Source: SVTX01 sp045653805 (lineage in GTDB: Bacteria > Bacillota > Clostridia > Oscillospirales > CAG-272). Taken from it: a stretch of DNA of 64,000 nt. Each line of letters opens with the position of its first letter. Within the stretch, counting starts at the first letter, position 1. The stretch lies in the NCBI GenBank assembly GCA_045653805.1, contig JAZOMF010000094.1, forward strand, positions 22,179 through 86,178. Direction: 5' to 3'. Of the stretch, positions 40,036-51,000 are shown piece after piece. Under the pieces are notes generated by a model. The model was not told the DNA's origin. It did not search any database and saw nothing but the letters and a program-made list of their open reading frames with translations. Made by a program: the position numbers and the translations under genes.

Positions 40036-41381
40036 ACAGTACTTTAAAGTGGATTTGGCTTGCGGAAAAGTGCGGTGCGGGTAGCACCGAGTTGATTCGC
40101 CTTATAGAAAAGCTGGGAAATATTGATAATATTTTCGATGCAGATTATGATGGCTATTCGGAAACAGGCATCAGTGAGCGACTTTGTGAGGATCTTTGTG
40201 ATAAGGATCTTGAAAAGTCTATGAAGATACTTTCATATTGCCAGAGCTCAGGAGTTTTTGTGCTGACCTACGATAGTGAGAAATATCCCGTTAGTCTTCG
40301 CTCTTTGAAGGATCCTCCTGCGGTGCTTTACGGTATCGGAGAGCTTCCTGATCTGAATAATCAACTCTGTATCTCTATAGTAGGCACTCGCACGATGAGT
40401 GAATACGGCATGAGAGCGGCGTATAAAATAGCATATGAGGTAGCATCTACCGGTGCGGTGATTGTCAGTGGAATGGCGCTGGGAATAGACGGAATTGCAT
40501 CCTGCGCGGCAATAGCGGCGGGCGGCAAAACGGTAGCGGTGATGGGATGCGGAATCGACCGCATATATCCCCCAACACATAAAAAGATTTGGGAGGCAAT
40601 AAGAAGACACGGTGCCATCATTACCGAGTATGCGCCTACTACCCCACCTTTCGGTTCTAATTTTCCTAAGAGAAACCGTATAATCAGCGGTCTCGGACAA
40701 GGGACAGTGGTTATTGATGCCGATTTAGACAGCGGAGCGATGATAACCGCAAAACGTGCTATATTGCAAGGACGTGATATTTATGCCGTTCCTGCCAATA
40801 TAGATTCTCAAAATTCCTCGGGAACCAACAGTCTTATCCGCGACGGAGCACAAGCGGTACTCTGCGGCAACGATATAATCCGCAATTATATGTACCTATA
40901 CCGTGATCGATTGAACACGGTGGCACTTATGAAGGCGGAGAAGAAATCCGATATCGATATCGATTTCGTAAGCCGTATGGGTGTAGCAATGAAAACGACT
41001 TCGGGCGGACTGAAAAAGAACGTTACGGATAATCCTCCCGCGGAGAAAAAGCCTGCCGCAAAGCCCAAGGCTGTCAAAAACGAGGATGAGACCAAAGCAC
41101 CCGTTACGTCGGTAAAGAATGCTCCTTCTGCCGCCAACACGGTTGAGGTCAATCCCTCACCTACGCCCGAGAAACGCGGAGACGACTCTGCCGCCGCTCT
41201 TGCTAAATTGAGCGAAAAGCAGAGAAAGATATTCGACGAAATGCCCCTCGACAGAGCGGTAACGGTTGACTATCTCACCAAAACCGGCTTTGCCCTTGGT
41301 GAGGTCATTTCAGCGCTTACGGTTTTAGAGATCAAAGGACTTGTGTCCTCTCTGCCGGGTGCGCTTTACATAAGAAAGTAA
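40032..41381 (+). CDS. dprA: DNA-processing protein DprA
   Basis: A 449-aa protein that loads RecA on incoming single-stranded DNA in natural transformation and recombination. The Rossmann-like core has SIVGTRTMSEYGMRAAY (about 115-131), VSGMALGIDGIA (about 150-161), TVAVMGCGIDRIYPP (about 172-186) and FPKRNRIISGL (about 214-224). It continues with a Lys/Pro/Ala linker of about 75 residues (about 315-390) and ends in a winged-helix domain (EKQRKIFDEMPLDRAVTVDYL). It overlaps the methyltransferase by ATGA and precedes topA by 35 nt, the usual dprA-topA-trmFO order. Confidence 0.95.
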   Translation: MNSTLKWIWLAEKCGAGSTELIRLIEKLGNIDNIFDADYDGYSETGISERLCEDLCDKDLEKSMKILSYCQSSGVFVLTYDSEKYPVSLRSLKDPPAVLYGIGELPDLNNQLCISIVGTRTMSEYGMRAAYKIAYEVASTGAVIVSGMALGIDGIASCAAIAAGGKTVAVMGCGIDRIYPPTHKKIWEAIRRHGAIITEYAPTTPPFGSNFPKRNRIISGLGQGTVVIDADLDSGAMITAKRAILQGRDIYAVPANIDSQNSSGTNSLIRDGAQAVLCGNDIIRNYMYLYRDRLNTVALMKAEKKSDIDIDFVSRMGVAMKTTSGGLKKNVTDNPPAEKKPAAKPKAVKNEDETKAPVTSVKNAPSAANTVEVNPSPTPEKRGDDSAAALAKLSEKQRKIFDEMPLDRAVTVDYLTKTGFALGEVISALTVLEIKGLVSSLPGALYIRK

Positions 41382-41416
41382 TTCAGTAATCGTATTGAAA
41401 GGATATATATACTTTA

Positions 41417-43744
41417 ATGGCAAATTTAGTAATCATGGAGTCACCCTCCAAGGCAAACACAGTAAAGAGCTATCTTGGCTCAAATTATAAGGTGATCGCA
41501 TCGGTAGGACACATTCGTGACCTGCCCAAGTCCACTCTCGGCGTTGACATTGAGAATGGTTTTGCGGCGCATTACATCAACATCCGCGGCAAGGGTGACG
41601 TTATCAAGGAGATCAAGAAGGAAGCAAAGAATGCAAATAAGATATTCCTCGCAACCGACCCTGACCGCGAAGGCGAAGCTATATCTTGGCATCTTGCCAC
41701 CGCTCTCGGTATTCCGCTTGAAAAGACCCAGAGAGTTGAGTTCCACGAAATTACCAAGAACGTAGTTAAGGCGGCTATCAAAAAGCCCAGAAATATCGAC
41801 ATGAGCTTGGTTGATGCTCAGCAGGCAAGAAGAATTCTTGACCGTATCGTGGGCTATAAGATCTCCCCCCTGCTTTGGAAGAACGTCAAGAGCGGTCTGA
41901 GTGCGGGAAGAGTGCAGTCTGTTGCTACCAGAATCATCGTTGAGAGAGAAGAAGAAATCAAGAACTTCGTTCCAGTTGAGTATTGGACTATCGAAGTCGC
42001 TCTTTCTTCCGGTGAGAACAAGAACTTTACGGTTCGTTTCTTTGGCGACGAGAACGGCAAGATCGAGCTTGCTTGCGAGAAGGATGCCATGGCGGTTGTT
42101 GAGGCGGTGAGTGGCAAGCCCTTTACCGTAAAGGCGGTTAAGAGATCTATCCGTCACAAGGCCCCCCAGCCTCCTTTTACCACCTCCACTCTTCAGCAGG
42201 AGGGTTATAAGAAGCTTGGCTTCCAGTCCCAGAGAACCATGAGAACCGCGCAGGAGCTTTACGAAGGTATCAACCTCGGAAGCGAGAACGGCGGCGTACA
42301 GGGTCTTATTACCTACATGCGTACCGACTCTCTCCGTATCTCCGCAGAGGCGCAGGATGCGGCAAGAGCTTATATTGCAGACAAGTTCGGTGATAAGTAC
42401 AACACCGCAGAGCCCAGAGTATTCAGATCCAAGTCGGGTATTCAGGACGCGCACGAGGCGATCCGTCCCTCTAACGTCAACCTTGAGCCCAAGAAGATAA
42501 AGTCTTACCTTACAAACGACCAGTATAAGCTCTATAAGCTTATCTGGGATAGATTCTTGGCAAGTCAGATGGAATCTGCAGAGCTTGCTACTCTCAATGT
42601 AGACGTTGAGTCTGCAGGATACATCTTCCGCACCGGCGGATATACCGTTACCTTCCAGGGTTATATGGCGGTATATGAGGAGAGCGTTGACGAGAGCGCT
42701 AATGACGTTGAAGAGCAGAAGAACGCAAAGATCCCCGAGCTTTGCGAGGGTGAGAAACTGGATAGCGATCATATCGACCCCACCAAGCACTTTACCGAGC
42801 CTCCCCCCAGATTCAACGAAGGTTCTCTTGTTAAGTTCCTTGAGGAAAAGGGAATCGGTCGCCCCAGTACTTTTGAGTCTACAATTACTACAATCACTTC
42901 GAGAAACTATGTAAAGCGAGAGGGCAAGAACAAGGTTCTCGTTCCTACTCCTCTCGGAGAAATTACTACCAAGCTTATGTGCGAGAACTTTGATAGCATC
43001 GTAGACTACGAGTTCACTGCTGAAATGGAAAATAAGCTTGACGCCATTGAAAAGAGCGAGCAGAGTCTTAACGGAGTTCTGGAGGAATTCTGGGCTGACT
43101 TCTCCAAGCAGCTTGAGGTTGCACAGGAGAAGCTTGCGGAGGCTAATATTGAGCTTCCCGTTGAGGAGACCGACATCGAGTGTGAAAAGTGCGGTAGCCG
43201 TATGGTAGTTAAGAACGGACGCTTCGGTAAGTTTGCCGCGTGCCCTAACTACCCCAGATGCCGTAATACCAAGCCTTTGACCGCTACCAAGCCCGAGGAT
43301 GAGGTTGATGTCGAGGAGACACCGGCAGAGGAAAAGAAGGAGAACGAGAAGAAACTTATCGTTGCAGACTTTAAGTGCGAGAAGTGTGGAGCAGATATGG
43401 TGCTTCGTACAGGTCGTTTTGGAAGCTTCTATGCTTGTGTAAACTACCCCGCTTGTAAGAACACCAAGCAGAAGACTAAAGAGATTGGCGTTCCTTGTCC
43501 CGAGTGCGGCGCAAAGATAGTAACCAGATATAGCAGAAGCAAGACCGCCTTCTACGGTTGTGAGAGATACCCCGAGTGCAAATTCTCCTCTTGGGATATG
43601 CCCATGGAGAAGAAGTGCCCTGATTGCGGTAAGAACCTCTTCCACAAGAAGGGTAAGCCTCAGCTTATCTGCCACGATGAAAAATGCGGATATTCCGAGC
43701 CCTACGTCGCTCCCGAAAAGAACGATGAGGCAGAGGAAAACTGA
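41417..43744 (+). CDS. topA: DNA topoisomerase I
   Basis: A 775-aa type IA topoisomerase that relaxes negative supercoils. The N-terminal Toprim domain has MESPSKANTV and the DPDREGEA triad (about 83-90); the active tyrosine is in GLITYMRTDSLR (about 297-308); GIGRPSTFESTI follows. The C-terminus holds four cysteine-cluster domains, CEKCGSRMVVKNGRFGKF, CEKCGADMVLRTGRFGSF, CPECGAKIVTRY and CPDCGKNLFHKKG, which bind single-stranded DNA. The last cluster ends in the CHDEKCGY pattern. Confidence 0.97.
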   Translation: MANLVIMESPSKANTVKSYLGSNYKVIASVGHIRDLPKSTLGVDIENGFAAHYINIRGKGDVIKEIKKEAKNANKIFLATDPDREGEAISWHLATALGIPLEKTQRVEFHEITKNVVKAAIKKPRNIDMSLVDAQQARRILDRIVGYKISPLLWKNVKSGLSAGRVQSVATRIIVEREEEIKNFVPVEYWTIEVALSSGENKNFTVRFFGDENGKIELACEKDAMAVVEAVSGKPFTVKAVKRSIRHKAPQPPFTTSTLQQEGYKKLGFQSQRTMRTAQELYEGINLGSENGGVQGLITYMRTDSLRISAEAQDAARAYIADKFGDKYNTAEPRVFRSKSGIQDAHEAIRPSNVNLEPKKIKSYLTNDQYKLYKLIWDRFLASQMESAELATLNVDVESAGYIFRTGGYTVTFQGYMAVYEESVDESANDVEEQKNAKIPELCEGEKLDSDHIDPTKHFTEPPPRFNEGSLVKFLEEKGIGRPSTFESTITTITSRNYVKREGKNKVLVPTPLGEITTKLMCENFDSIVDYEFTAEMENKLDAIEKSEQSLNGVLEEFWADFSKQLEVAQEKLAEANIELPVEETDIECEKCGSRMVVKNGRFGKFAACPNYPRCRNTKPLTATKPEDEVDVEETPAEEKKENEKKLIVADFKCEKCGADMVLRTGRFGSFYACVNYPACKNTKQKTKEIGVPCPECGAKIVTRYSRSKTAFYGCERYPECKFSSWDMPMEKKCPDCGKNLFHKKGKPQLICHDEKCGYSEPYVAPEKNDEAEEN

Positions 43745-43750
43745 TAAAAT

Positions 43751-45139
43751 ATGGAAAACGTTAAAGTAATAAACGTCTTGGGTGCAGGTCTGGCAGGCTG
43801 TGAGGCCGCTTGGCAGATAGCAAAGCGAGGCTTGCACGTAAGACTTTTTGAAATGAAGCCCAAGAAATACACCCCTGCACACCATAGCGAGGGCTTTGCG
43901 GAGCTTGTCTGCTCCAACTCTCTTCGTAGTGACAGAGTGACCAACGGTGTTGGACTTCTCAAGGAGGAACTTTACCGTCTTGACTCTCTCATTATGGAGG
44001 CGGCATATGCAACTCGCGTTCCCGCAGGCTCGGCTCTTGCGGTTGACAGAGATCTTTTCTCGGCTTATATAACAGAAAAAATAAAGAATCATCCTAATAT
44101 CGAGATAATCGAGGAAGAGGTGTGCTCTGTTGAGGAGGGTATCATCACCGTTATTGCAACCGGTCCTCTTACCAGCTCCCCTATGGCGGAATATATCGAG
44201 AAGAAGCTTGGCCTTGCAGGGCTGCACTTCTTTGATGCCGCCGCTCCCATCGTGGATGCAAGCTCGCTTAATATGGACGTGGTATACGCCGCGTCGAGAT
44301 ATGACAAGGGAGATGCTGACTATCTCAACTGTCCCATGACACGCGAGCAGTATGATGCCTTTTATACCGAGCTTATCACCGCTCGTGAGGCGGAGCTTAA
44401 GGACTTCGACCGCGAGATGCAAAAGGAATTAAAGGTGTTTGAGGGATGTATGCCCGTTGAGGTCATGGCAAAGAGAGGATATGACACTCTGCGCTACGGA
44501 CCTCTCAAGCCCGTAGGTCTTGTGGATAAGAGAACAGGCAAAGAGTCCTTTGCCGTTGTTCAGCTCCGTAAGGAGAATGCAGAAGGAACTATGTATAATC
44601 TCGTGGGCTTCCAGACCCACCTGACCTTCCCCGAGCAGAAGAGAGTTTTCTCAATGATCCCCGGACTTGAAAACGCCGACTTCTTGCGCTACGGTATTAT
44701 GCACCGCAACACTTATATTGATTCTCCCAAGTATCTTGATGCGGATTACTCGCTCCGAACTAACCCCAATATCTATTTTGCGGGACAGATGACCGGAGTT
44801 GAGGGATATATCGAGTCGGCAGGCTCGGGATTCGTTGCAGGTATCAACGCTGCTATGAAGGCACTTGGCGAGGAAAAGGTAATATTCCCCCAGACCACAA
44901 TGCTGGGCGCGATGGCGCAGTATATCAGCACGGGAAGCCTTAGCGGCAATTTCGTTCCCATGAACGCAAATTTCGGCATCGTTGAGCCTCTTGGATATAG
45001 AGTTAAGGGCGGTAAGGTCGCAAAGTATGAGGTGATTGCCAAGAGAGCTCTTGAGGTGATTCCCGAGTTTGGAGCGCGACTTGGCGCAGAAAATTACAAA
45101 AAGAGAGCGGAGGAGTGCGAAAATGCGGATAATAGTTGA
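43751..45139 (+). CDS. trmFO: tRNA (m5U54) methyltransferase TrmFO, folate/FAD-dependent
   Basis: A 462-aa flavoprotein that makes ribothymidine at tRNA position 54 using methylenetetrahydrofolate. NVLGAGLAGCEAAWQIAKRG at the N-terminus is the FAD site, LVCSNSLRSD (about 56-65) the conserved Cys region, FEGCMPVEVMAKRG (about 236-249) and IYFAGQMTGVEGYIESAGSG (about 339-358) further signatures. It starts 6 nt after topA; its last 17 nt overlap plsX. This order is typical of Firmicutes. Confidence 0.97.
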   Translation: MENVKVINVLGAGLAGCEAAWQIAKRGLHVRLFEMKPKKYTPAHHSEGFAELVCSNSLRSDRVTNGVGLLKEELYRLDSLIMEAAYATRVPAGSALAVDRDLFSAYITEKIKNHPNIEIIEEEVCSVEEGIITVIATGPLTSSPMAEYIEKKLGLAGLHFFDAAAPIVDASSLNMDVVYAASRYDKGDADYLNCPMTREQYDAFYTELITAREAELKDFDREMQKELKVFEGCMPVEVMAKRGYDTLRYGPLKPVGLVDKRTGKESFAVVQLRKENAEGTMYNLVGFQTHLTFPEQKRVFSMIPGLENADFLRYGIMHRNTYIDSPKYLDADYSLRTNPNIYFAGQMTGVEGYIESAGSGFVAGINAAMKALGEEKVIFPQTTMLGAMAQYISTGSLSGNFVPMNANFGIVEPLGYRVKGGKVAKYEVIAKRALEVIPEFGARLGAENYKKRAEECENADNS

Positions 45140-46172
45140 CGTAATGAGCGGAGATAAAGCTCCTCTTGAGATGCTTTTGGGCGTTGCGCAGGCATCTGAA
45201 CAGAGCTTTGCAAATGGCGTTGATTTTACCATCGTAGGTGACGAGAGCATTATCAAAAGCCTTGCCGCAGAACATAAAATTGACATTTCAAAATATGATA
45301 TAAAGCATACCGACATAGTTCTTACTATGGAGGACGAGCCCCAGATGATCATGAAGGAGAAGAAAAACTCTTCCATGGGCCTGGGACTTCAGCTCCTGGC
45401 AGCCGGCGAGGGCGATGCATTCGTCAGCGCAGGCAACACAGGTGCGCTCTTCAGCGGCTCGTCGCTGATAGTTAAGAGACTTCCCGGTATTCAGAGAGCG
45501 GGAATTGGTGCGATAATCCCCTTGACCAATCCTATGATCCTTCTTGATTCGGGAGCAAGCGTGCGCCCCAACGAGGATTATATGGTGGGCTTTGCGGTAA
45601 TGGGTAGCGCTTATATGAGGGCGATCTACGGAGTTGACAGTCCCAAAGTGGGTCTTCTCAACAACGGCACCGAGGAGCACAAGGGCACCGAGCTTCAGCA
45701 GGCGGCATACGTTAAGCTGAAGGAAAGCAAGCTTATCAACTTTATTGGCAACGTAGAGGGCAACTCTATGGTGCTTGGCGGTTGTGACGTAGCTGTAGCC
45801 GACGGGTTTACGGGCAACGTGGTGCTCAAGAGTATCGAGGGCATGGGTAAGCTTTTGTCCGGCGAACTCAAGGCTATGTTCAAGGGCGGATTTGGCGGCA
45901 TCCTCGCTTATCTGCTGGTTAAGAAAAAGCTTAAGAATTTCAAAAAGAGATTTGATGCAAAGGAGCACGGCGGAGCACCCATACTCGGTCTGAAGAAGAC
46001 TGTAATCAAGGCACACGGCTCGTCCGATGCCAAGGCGTTTTCGAATGCTATCCGTCAGGCGATTAACTGCTACAATAGCGGTGTCGTTGACATCATCGCT
46101 GCAGAGGCGACAAAAATGGCAGAGGAAAGAGCTGCCGCGCAAAAGCTTGCCGAGGAAACGGCGGCTGAATAA
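45123..46172 (+). CDS. plsX: Phosphate acyltransferase PlsX
   Basis: A 349-aa enzyme that converts acyl-ACP to acyl-phosphate for phospholipid synthesis. IIVDVMSGDKAPLEMLLG at the N-terminus, AFVSAGNTGAL (about 99-109), LLDSGASVRPNEDYMVGFA in parts, and DVAVADGFTGNVVLKSIEG (about 222-240) are conserved. The start at 45123 is chosen because it aligns with family starts and overlaps trmFO by 17 nt; the longer frame has no ribosome site. The C-terminus has an Ala/Glu-rich helix. No acpP gene lies between plsX and rnc here. Confidence 0.95.
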   Translation: MRIIVDVMSGDKAPLEMLLGVAQASEQSFANGVDFTIVGDESIIKSLAAEHKIDISKYDIKHTDIVLTMEDEPQMIMKEKKNSSMGLGLQLLAAGEGDAFVSAGNTGALFSGSSLIVKRLPGIQRAGIGAIIPLTNPMILLDSGASVRPNEDYMVGFAVMGSAYMRAIYGVDSPKVGLLNNGTEEHKGTELQQAAYVKLKESKLINFIGNVEGNSMVLGGCDVAVADGFTGNVVLKSIEGMGKLLSGELKAMFKGGFGGILAYLLVKKKLKNFKKRFDAKEHGGAPILGLKKTVIKAHGSSDAKAFSNAIRQAINCYNSGVVDIIAAEATKMAEERAAAQKLAEETAAE

Positions 46173-46201
46173 TCATAAAAGGATTTTTGGGAGGAGATAA
46201 T

Positions 46202-46939
46202 ATGACTGTCAAAGGTCAAAGCGGAAGACAGGCACTTGAAGCGGCGATTGGCTATCAATTCAAGGACGGAGGTCTGCTTACCAGAGCCCTTACTCATTCT
46301 TCATATTCAAATGAGTCGGGACTTAAAAATCATCATATGTATTGCAACGAGAGGCTGGAATTTTTGGGAGACAGTGTGCTTTCACTCATTACCAGTAACT
46401 ATCTCTATGCCAAATTCTCGGATTGCCCCGAGGGTGAGCTTACGAGAATGAGAGCTGAGGTGGTTTGCGAGAGAGCACTTTCAGACTATGCCAACACCAT
46501 AGGTCTTGGCAAATATCTTCTTCTTGGAATCGGTGAGGAAAAAAACAACGGAAGACAGCGCAAGAGCATCTTGGCAGATGCTTTCGAGGCGCTTTTGGCG
46601 GCAATCTATCTCGATGCAGGCGAGTACGGTATGGCTACCGTTGAAAAATTCCTGCTCCCATTTATTGTGAATGAGATTGAGAGCATTGGTAATAGCAAGG
46701 GCTTTTCGGGTGACCCCAAGAGCCTGCTCCAGCAGTTTGTTCAGCAGGCGGAGGGAGATTTCCTTGAATACGTTGTTGTGGGTCAAAGCGGCCCCGACCA
46801 CATGAAGTCCTTTAAGGTTGAAGCGAGACTTAACTCCAACGTTATCGGTCGCGGACAGGGAAGAAGCAAGAGAGAGGCAGAGCAGAATGCCGCAAGAGAG
46901 GCGCTGGAGCTTTTCAGCGTTATTCCTCACGAGGAATAA
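46202..46939 (+). CDS. rnc: Ribonuclease III
   Basis: A 245-aa double-strand RNA endonuclease for rRNA processing. ERLEFLGDSVLSLI (about 45-58) is the catalytic signature with the metal-binding glutamate and aspartate; DAFEALLAAIYLDAG (about 118-132) is the second catalytic motif. A C-terminal dsRNA-binding domain covers about 165-240 (FKVEARLNSNVIGRGQGRSKREAEQNAA in parts). GGGAGGAG precedes the ATG at 46202. Confidence 0.96.
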   Translation: MTVKGQSGRQALEAAIGYQFKDGGLLTRALTHSSYSNESGLKNHHMYCNERLEFLGDSVLSLITSNYLYAKFSDCPEGELTRMRAEVVCERALSDYANTIGLGKYLLLGIGEEKNNGRQRKSILADAFEALLAAIYLDAGEYGMATVEKFLLPFIVNEIESIGNSKGFSGDPKSLLQQFVQQAEGDFLEYVVVGQSGPDHMKSFKVEARLNSNVIGRGQGRSKREAEQNAAREALELFSVIPHEE

Positions 46940-46951
46940 TACCGTTTGAAA

Positions 46952-48004
46952 ATGAGCAAGATCAAACATAGAAACATTCCTATATTCATCCCTCACCTCG
47001 GTTGCCCCAACATGTGCGTTTTTTGTAATCAACGCTCAATTTCGGGAAAGCAGAGCTTTTGTCGCGAAAATGTGGTGAGGGAGATTGAGGAAGCACTTGT
47101 AACCATCCCACAGGATTGCGAGGTTGAGATAGCATATTTCGGCGGCTCTTTTACTGGAATCGACCGTGAGCTGATGATATATCTGCTTGACGTTGCCAAA
47201 TCTTACGTTGATAATCCGCGAGAGGAATGCGCGAAGGTTTTGGGAATCCGAATGTCCACACGCCCCGATTATATAAACGGAGAGATAATGGAGATCCTCT
47301 CCCGCTATCCCGTAAAAACCGTGGAGTTGGGACTCCAAAGCATGGATGACGGTGTTTTGCAGCTTTCAAAACGCGGACACGATGCGCTTCAAGCCGAAAA
47401 TGCTTGTAAAATGATAAAAAACGCAGGATATGAGCTTATAGGTCAGATGATGATAGGTCTGCCGGGCTCAAGTCTTGAAAAAGAGCTTGCAACGGCGCTC
47501 AAGATATGTGAAATGGGTGCTGACGGAGCAAGAATTTATCCCACGGTCACATTTTTTGAAACCGAGCTTGCCAAAATGGCGGAGAGAGGCAAATACGAAA
47601 TGCTTGATACCGAGGACGCTATCATTCGCTCCAAGGAGGTCTTGAAAATATTCAAGAGCCGGGGAGTGGAGTGTATCCGAATAGGTCTTTGCGCCAGTGA
47701 TAATCTGGGTGACCTTCAAAAAGTGATGGGTGGAGCAAATCATCCCGCCCTCGGCGAGCTTGTGCTTGGTGAGGAGAGGTATGACCTTATCCGCGAGGTG
47801 ATGCTTGAAAAAAGCAAAAAGGACAGCCTTTCGGGCAAGACCGTAATTTTGACCGTGCCGCAGGGAGAGACCTCAATATCGGTAGGTCAAAAGGGCAAAA
47901 ACAAAAAGCGAATTATTGAAGAATTTGATCTGAAAGATCTAAAAATAAAAGAAAATTCACATAAAACGGACAGTGTTTTCTGTGAGATAAAGACGGAGGT
48001 ATAA
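46952..48004 (+). CDS. Elp3-like radical SAM protein
   Basis: A 350-aa radical SAM enzyme. IPHLGCPNMCVFCNQRSISG (about 13-32) binds the 4Fe-4S cluster (CxxxCxxC), followed by VEIAYFGGSFTGID, MSTRPDYINGEIME and VELGLQSMDDGVL, which match the Elp3-related COG1243 group without the GNAT domain. Members sit between rnc and smc in many Clostridia. The reaction is not established; a tRNA wobble-uridine modification is plausible from the Elp3 relationship. The start ATG at 46952 is preferred over an upstream TTG. Confidence 0.88.
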   Translation: MSKIKHRNIPIFIPHLGCPNMCVFCNQRSISGKQSFCRENVVREIEEALVTIPQDCEVEIAYFGGSFTGIDRELMIYLLDVAKSYVDNPREECAKVLGIRMSTRPDYINGEIMEILSRYPVKTVELGLQSMDDGVLQLSKRGHDALQAENACKMIKNAGYELIGQMMIGLPGSSLEKELATALKICEMGADGARIYPTVTFFETELAKMAERGKYEMLDTEDAIIRSKEVLKIFKSRGVECIRIGLCASDNLGDLQKVMGGANHPALGELVLGEERYDLIREVMLEKSKKDSLSGKTVILTVPQGETSISVGQKGKNKKRIIEEFDLKDLKIKENSHKTDSVFCEIKTEV

Positions 48005-48006
48005 AA

Positions 48007-51000
48007 TTGTATCTTAAGTCAATAGAATTACAGGGCTTTAAGTCCTTCCCAGATAAAACGAAGCTGGTCTTTGATGCGTCGGGAGAGGAGACGGGAACAG
48101 GCGTTACCGTTATCGTAGGCCCTAACGGAAGTGGAAAATCAAATATTGCCGACGCTATGCGCTGGGTTTTGGGTGAAATTTCCTCCAAAACTCTTCGAGG
48201 TACCAAGATGGAGGATGTTATCTTCGGCGGTGCGGATAGCCGCAAGCCCATGGGATACGCCGAGGTGTCTGTCACCTTTGACAATACCGTTGGTCCTACA
48301 CGCTTGGAATGTCCTTACGACGAGGTAACCGTAACTCGCCGTTATTTCCGTGCGGGCGAGAGCGAATATTACATAAATCGCCGCGCAGTAAGACTTCGCG
48401 ACATCTACGAGCTTTTCCTCAATACCGGTATCGGACGTGACGGTTATTCCATAATCGGTCAGGGTAGAATTGCCGATATGGTGTCGAGAAAGAGCGAGGA
48501 TAGACGTGACATCTTTGAGGATGCGTCGGGAATTGCAAAATTCAGACACAAGAAGAGCGAGGCGGAGCGAAAGCTGAAGCAGACCGAGGAGAATATGGTT
48601 CGTATCAATGACATATTTACCGAGGTGGCGTCCCAGGTAGGCCCTCTTGAAAAGGAGAGCGAAAAGGCAAAGAGAGCGATAGAGCTGCTTGAGGTCAAGA
48701 AAAAGGTTGATGTAAGCCTCTGGCTTTTTGACACCGAAAAGTACCGCGCCGACATCTCTGCCGCAGAGGAAGCTCTCCGTCGCTCAGAATTCGACCTCAA
48801 AAACGCCGAGGACTCTATGCAGTCGCTGGACGCCAGAAATGCAAAGCTTTATGAGGCGAGCCAAAACGGAAAGATTGCACAGTCCCAGATACTTAATCTT
48901 ATCAAGGAGCAGACAAGCGAGATATTCAAGCTTGACAGTGAGTTTAGAGTTAACGAGACCAATATCCGCCACACCGACGAGATGATCGAGAGCGCAAAGC
49001 AGACCTTGGGCAGTGCAGAGAGAAGCCTTGCTGAGGAGAAGATCAAGGAAAAGGCGCAGGGCGATAAGATCGAGGCTCTTGAAAAAACTCTTGGCGAGAC
49101 AAATAATCGTCTTGAAGAGATCGAGGACTCTATCTTTGATGAAAAGTGCAAGATAGATCAACTGAATAAGGACATCGACACTGCATTTGCTGACATTAAG
49201 GCGGCAGAGGAAGCGGCAGTTGACATCAAGGTTCGTATCTCGGTTCTTGAAAACTCCAGAGAGAGCGGAAGTGACCGAAATGCCGACATTCTTTCCGACA
49301 TCGAGCTTTACGGCGAAGAGGCGGCAAAGCTTGAAAAGTCCTTGAATGCAAAGCAAAAGACGGTAGACGAGTATAGCGAGTCTATCTCCGAGATAGATAC
49401 CGAAAGCGCGGAGATCGATAAGGAGCTTACTACTCTTAACTCTGATCTTGGCGAAAAATACGAGGAGCTTAATAATAAAAAGCTTCGTCTTGAATCTGTT
49501 CAGCACAGAATTAAGACAATTAAGGCTATGGAGGAGCAGTTCGAGGGGTACAATAACAGTGTGCGCTTCGTAATGAACAGCTATTCTCAGGGTAAGATCA
49601 CCGATCGCTTCGGTGTGCCCTGCGGCAAGATTTACGGTCCTCTTTCCAAGGTCATCAGCGTTGATTCAAAGTATGTGGTGGCAGTTGAGACAGCCCTTGG
49701 AATGAATCTGCAGAACATCGTGGTTGAGGACGAGGAGACCGCAAAATCCGCTATGTTTGCCCTCAAGCGTGCAGAAGCAGGTAGAGCAACATTTTTCCCT
49801 GTAAGCTCCATGAAGTCCCAGACCGAAACTCCCGAGATGCGCGATGCAAGAGGCTTTGCGGGATATATCGGACGTGCCGACGAGCTTTGCGGAAGCGATG
49901 CGACCTTTAGAAACGTTATAAGCTCGCTTCTCGGCAGAACCTTGATTTTTGATAATATCGACAATGCCACCGTAATGGCAAAGAAGCTGAACTACAAGGT
50001 ACGAGTTGTTACCCTTGACGGTCAGCAGATAAATGCAGGCGGTTCCTTTACTGGAGGATCTGTCAAGCAGAGCGGAGGAATCCTTTCCCGTGCCGACGAG
50101 GTCAAGAGACTTCAAAGCGAATCTGAGGAGCTTGAAGCAAAGGTCAAGAAGCTCCAGAGTGAGCTCGACGAGATCAACGAGAGAGTTGAGGAGGTCACCG
50201 ACCGCCGCACCGATCTTTCTGACCGCAAGGATATTCTTAATATTCTTAAAAATACCGAGCTGCAGGGACTTGAAAAGATCATGGGTCAGTACGAGTCCAA
50301 CAAGGCTCTCCTTGATAAGCTCAACGAGGATTACGAGCAGATAGTTCGTATGAGCGAGAGATACGAGGACGATCTTGCGGCTCTTAAGGAAGAGGAAGAG
50401 TCTCAAAATAAGAGAGTAGAGGAGTTCACCGCAGTTCGTCTTGCAAAGCACGACGAAAAGGTGGACTGCGAGGACGCTCTCAGATCCCTTGAGGACGAAA
50501 AGACCGCAACCGTCATTCGTTTGAGTGAAATTCAGAAGGATATTGAGACAGCTAAGGCTCTCCTTGAGGTTTCGGTTGAGCGTATCCGCGTTTGCGGCGA
50601 GGATATTAAGGCGGCAAACGAAAGAATAGCAAGCTACAAAAATCAGATAGAAAATATCACGGTAGCTCAAAGCGAGAACAGAAAGAGATATACTCTCTGT
50701 CAGAGCGAGCTTGATTCTCTTAATGCAAAGAGAAGCGAGATCGAAGAGGGCAACATGGAGTTTGAGAAGAAGCTCAACGAGATCAACACCATGATGCGCG
50801 ATAAGATGGCAGAGAAGGAGCTTATCTTCCGTGTTCACACAACAAATGAGGCAAAGCTTGAAGGACTTCGCGAAAAGTACGATAAGGTATCCGGTAAGCT
50901 TTGGGATGATTACGAGCTGACAAGAGCAGATGCGGTTGCGCTGAATTATCCCCCTGTAACGGCAGAAAATCGCGCAGAATATGCAAAGACCCAGATAGAA

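Noticed and set aside
41480..44422. A 980-codon open frame on the minus strand opposite topA and trmFO
   Set aside because: It is antisense to two certain genes; it stays open because of their codon bias, and its translation has no family features.
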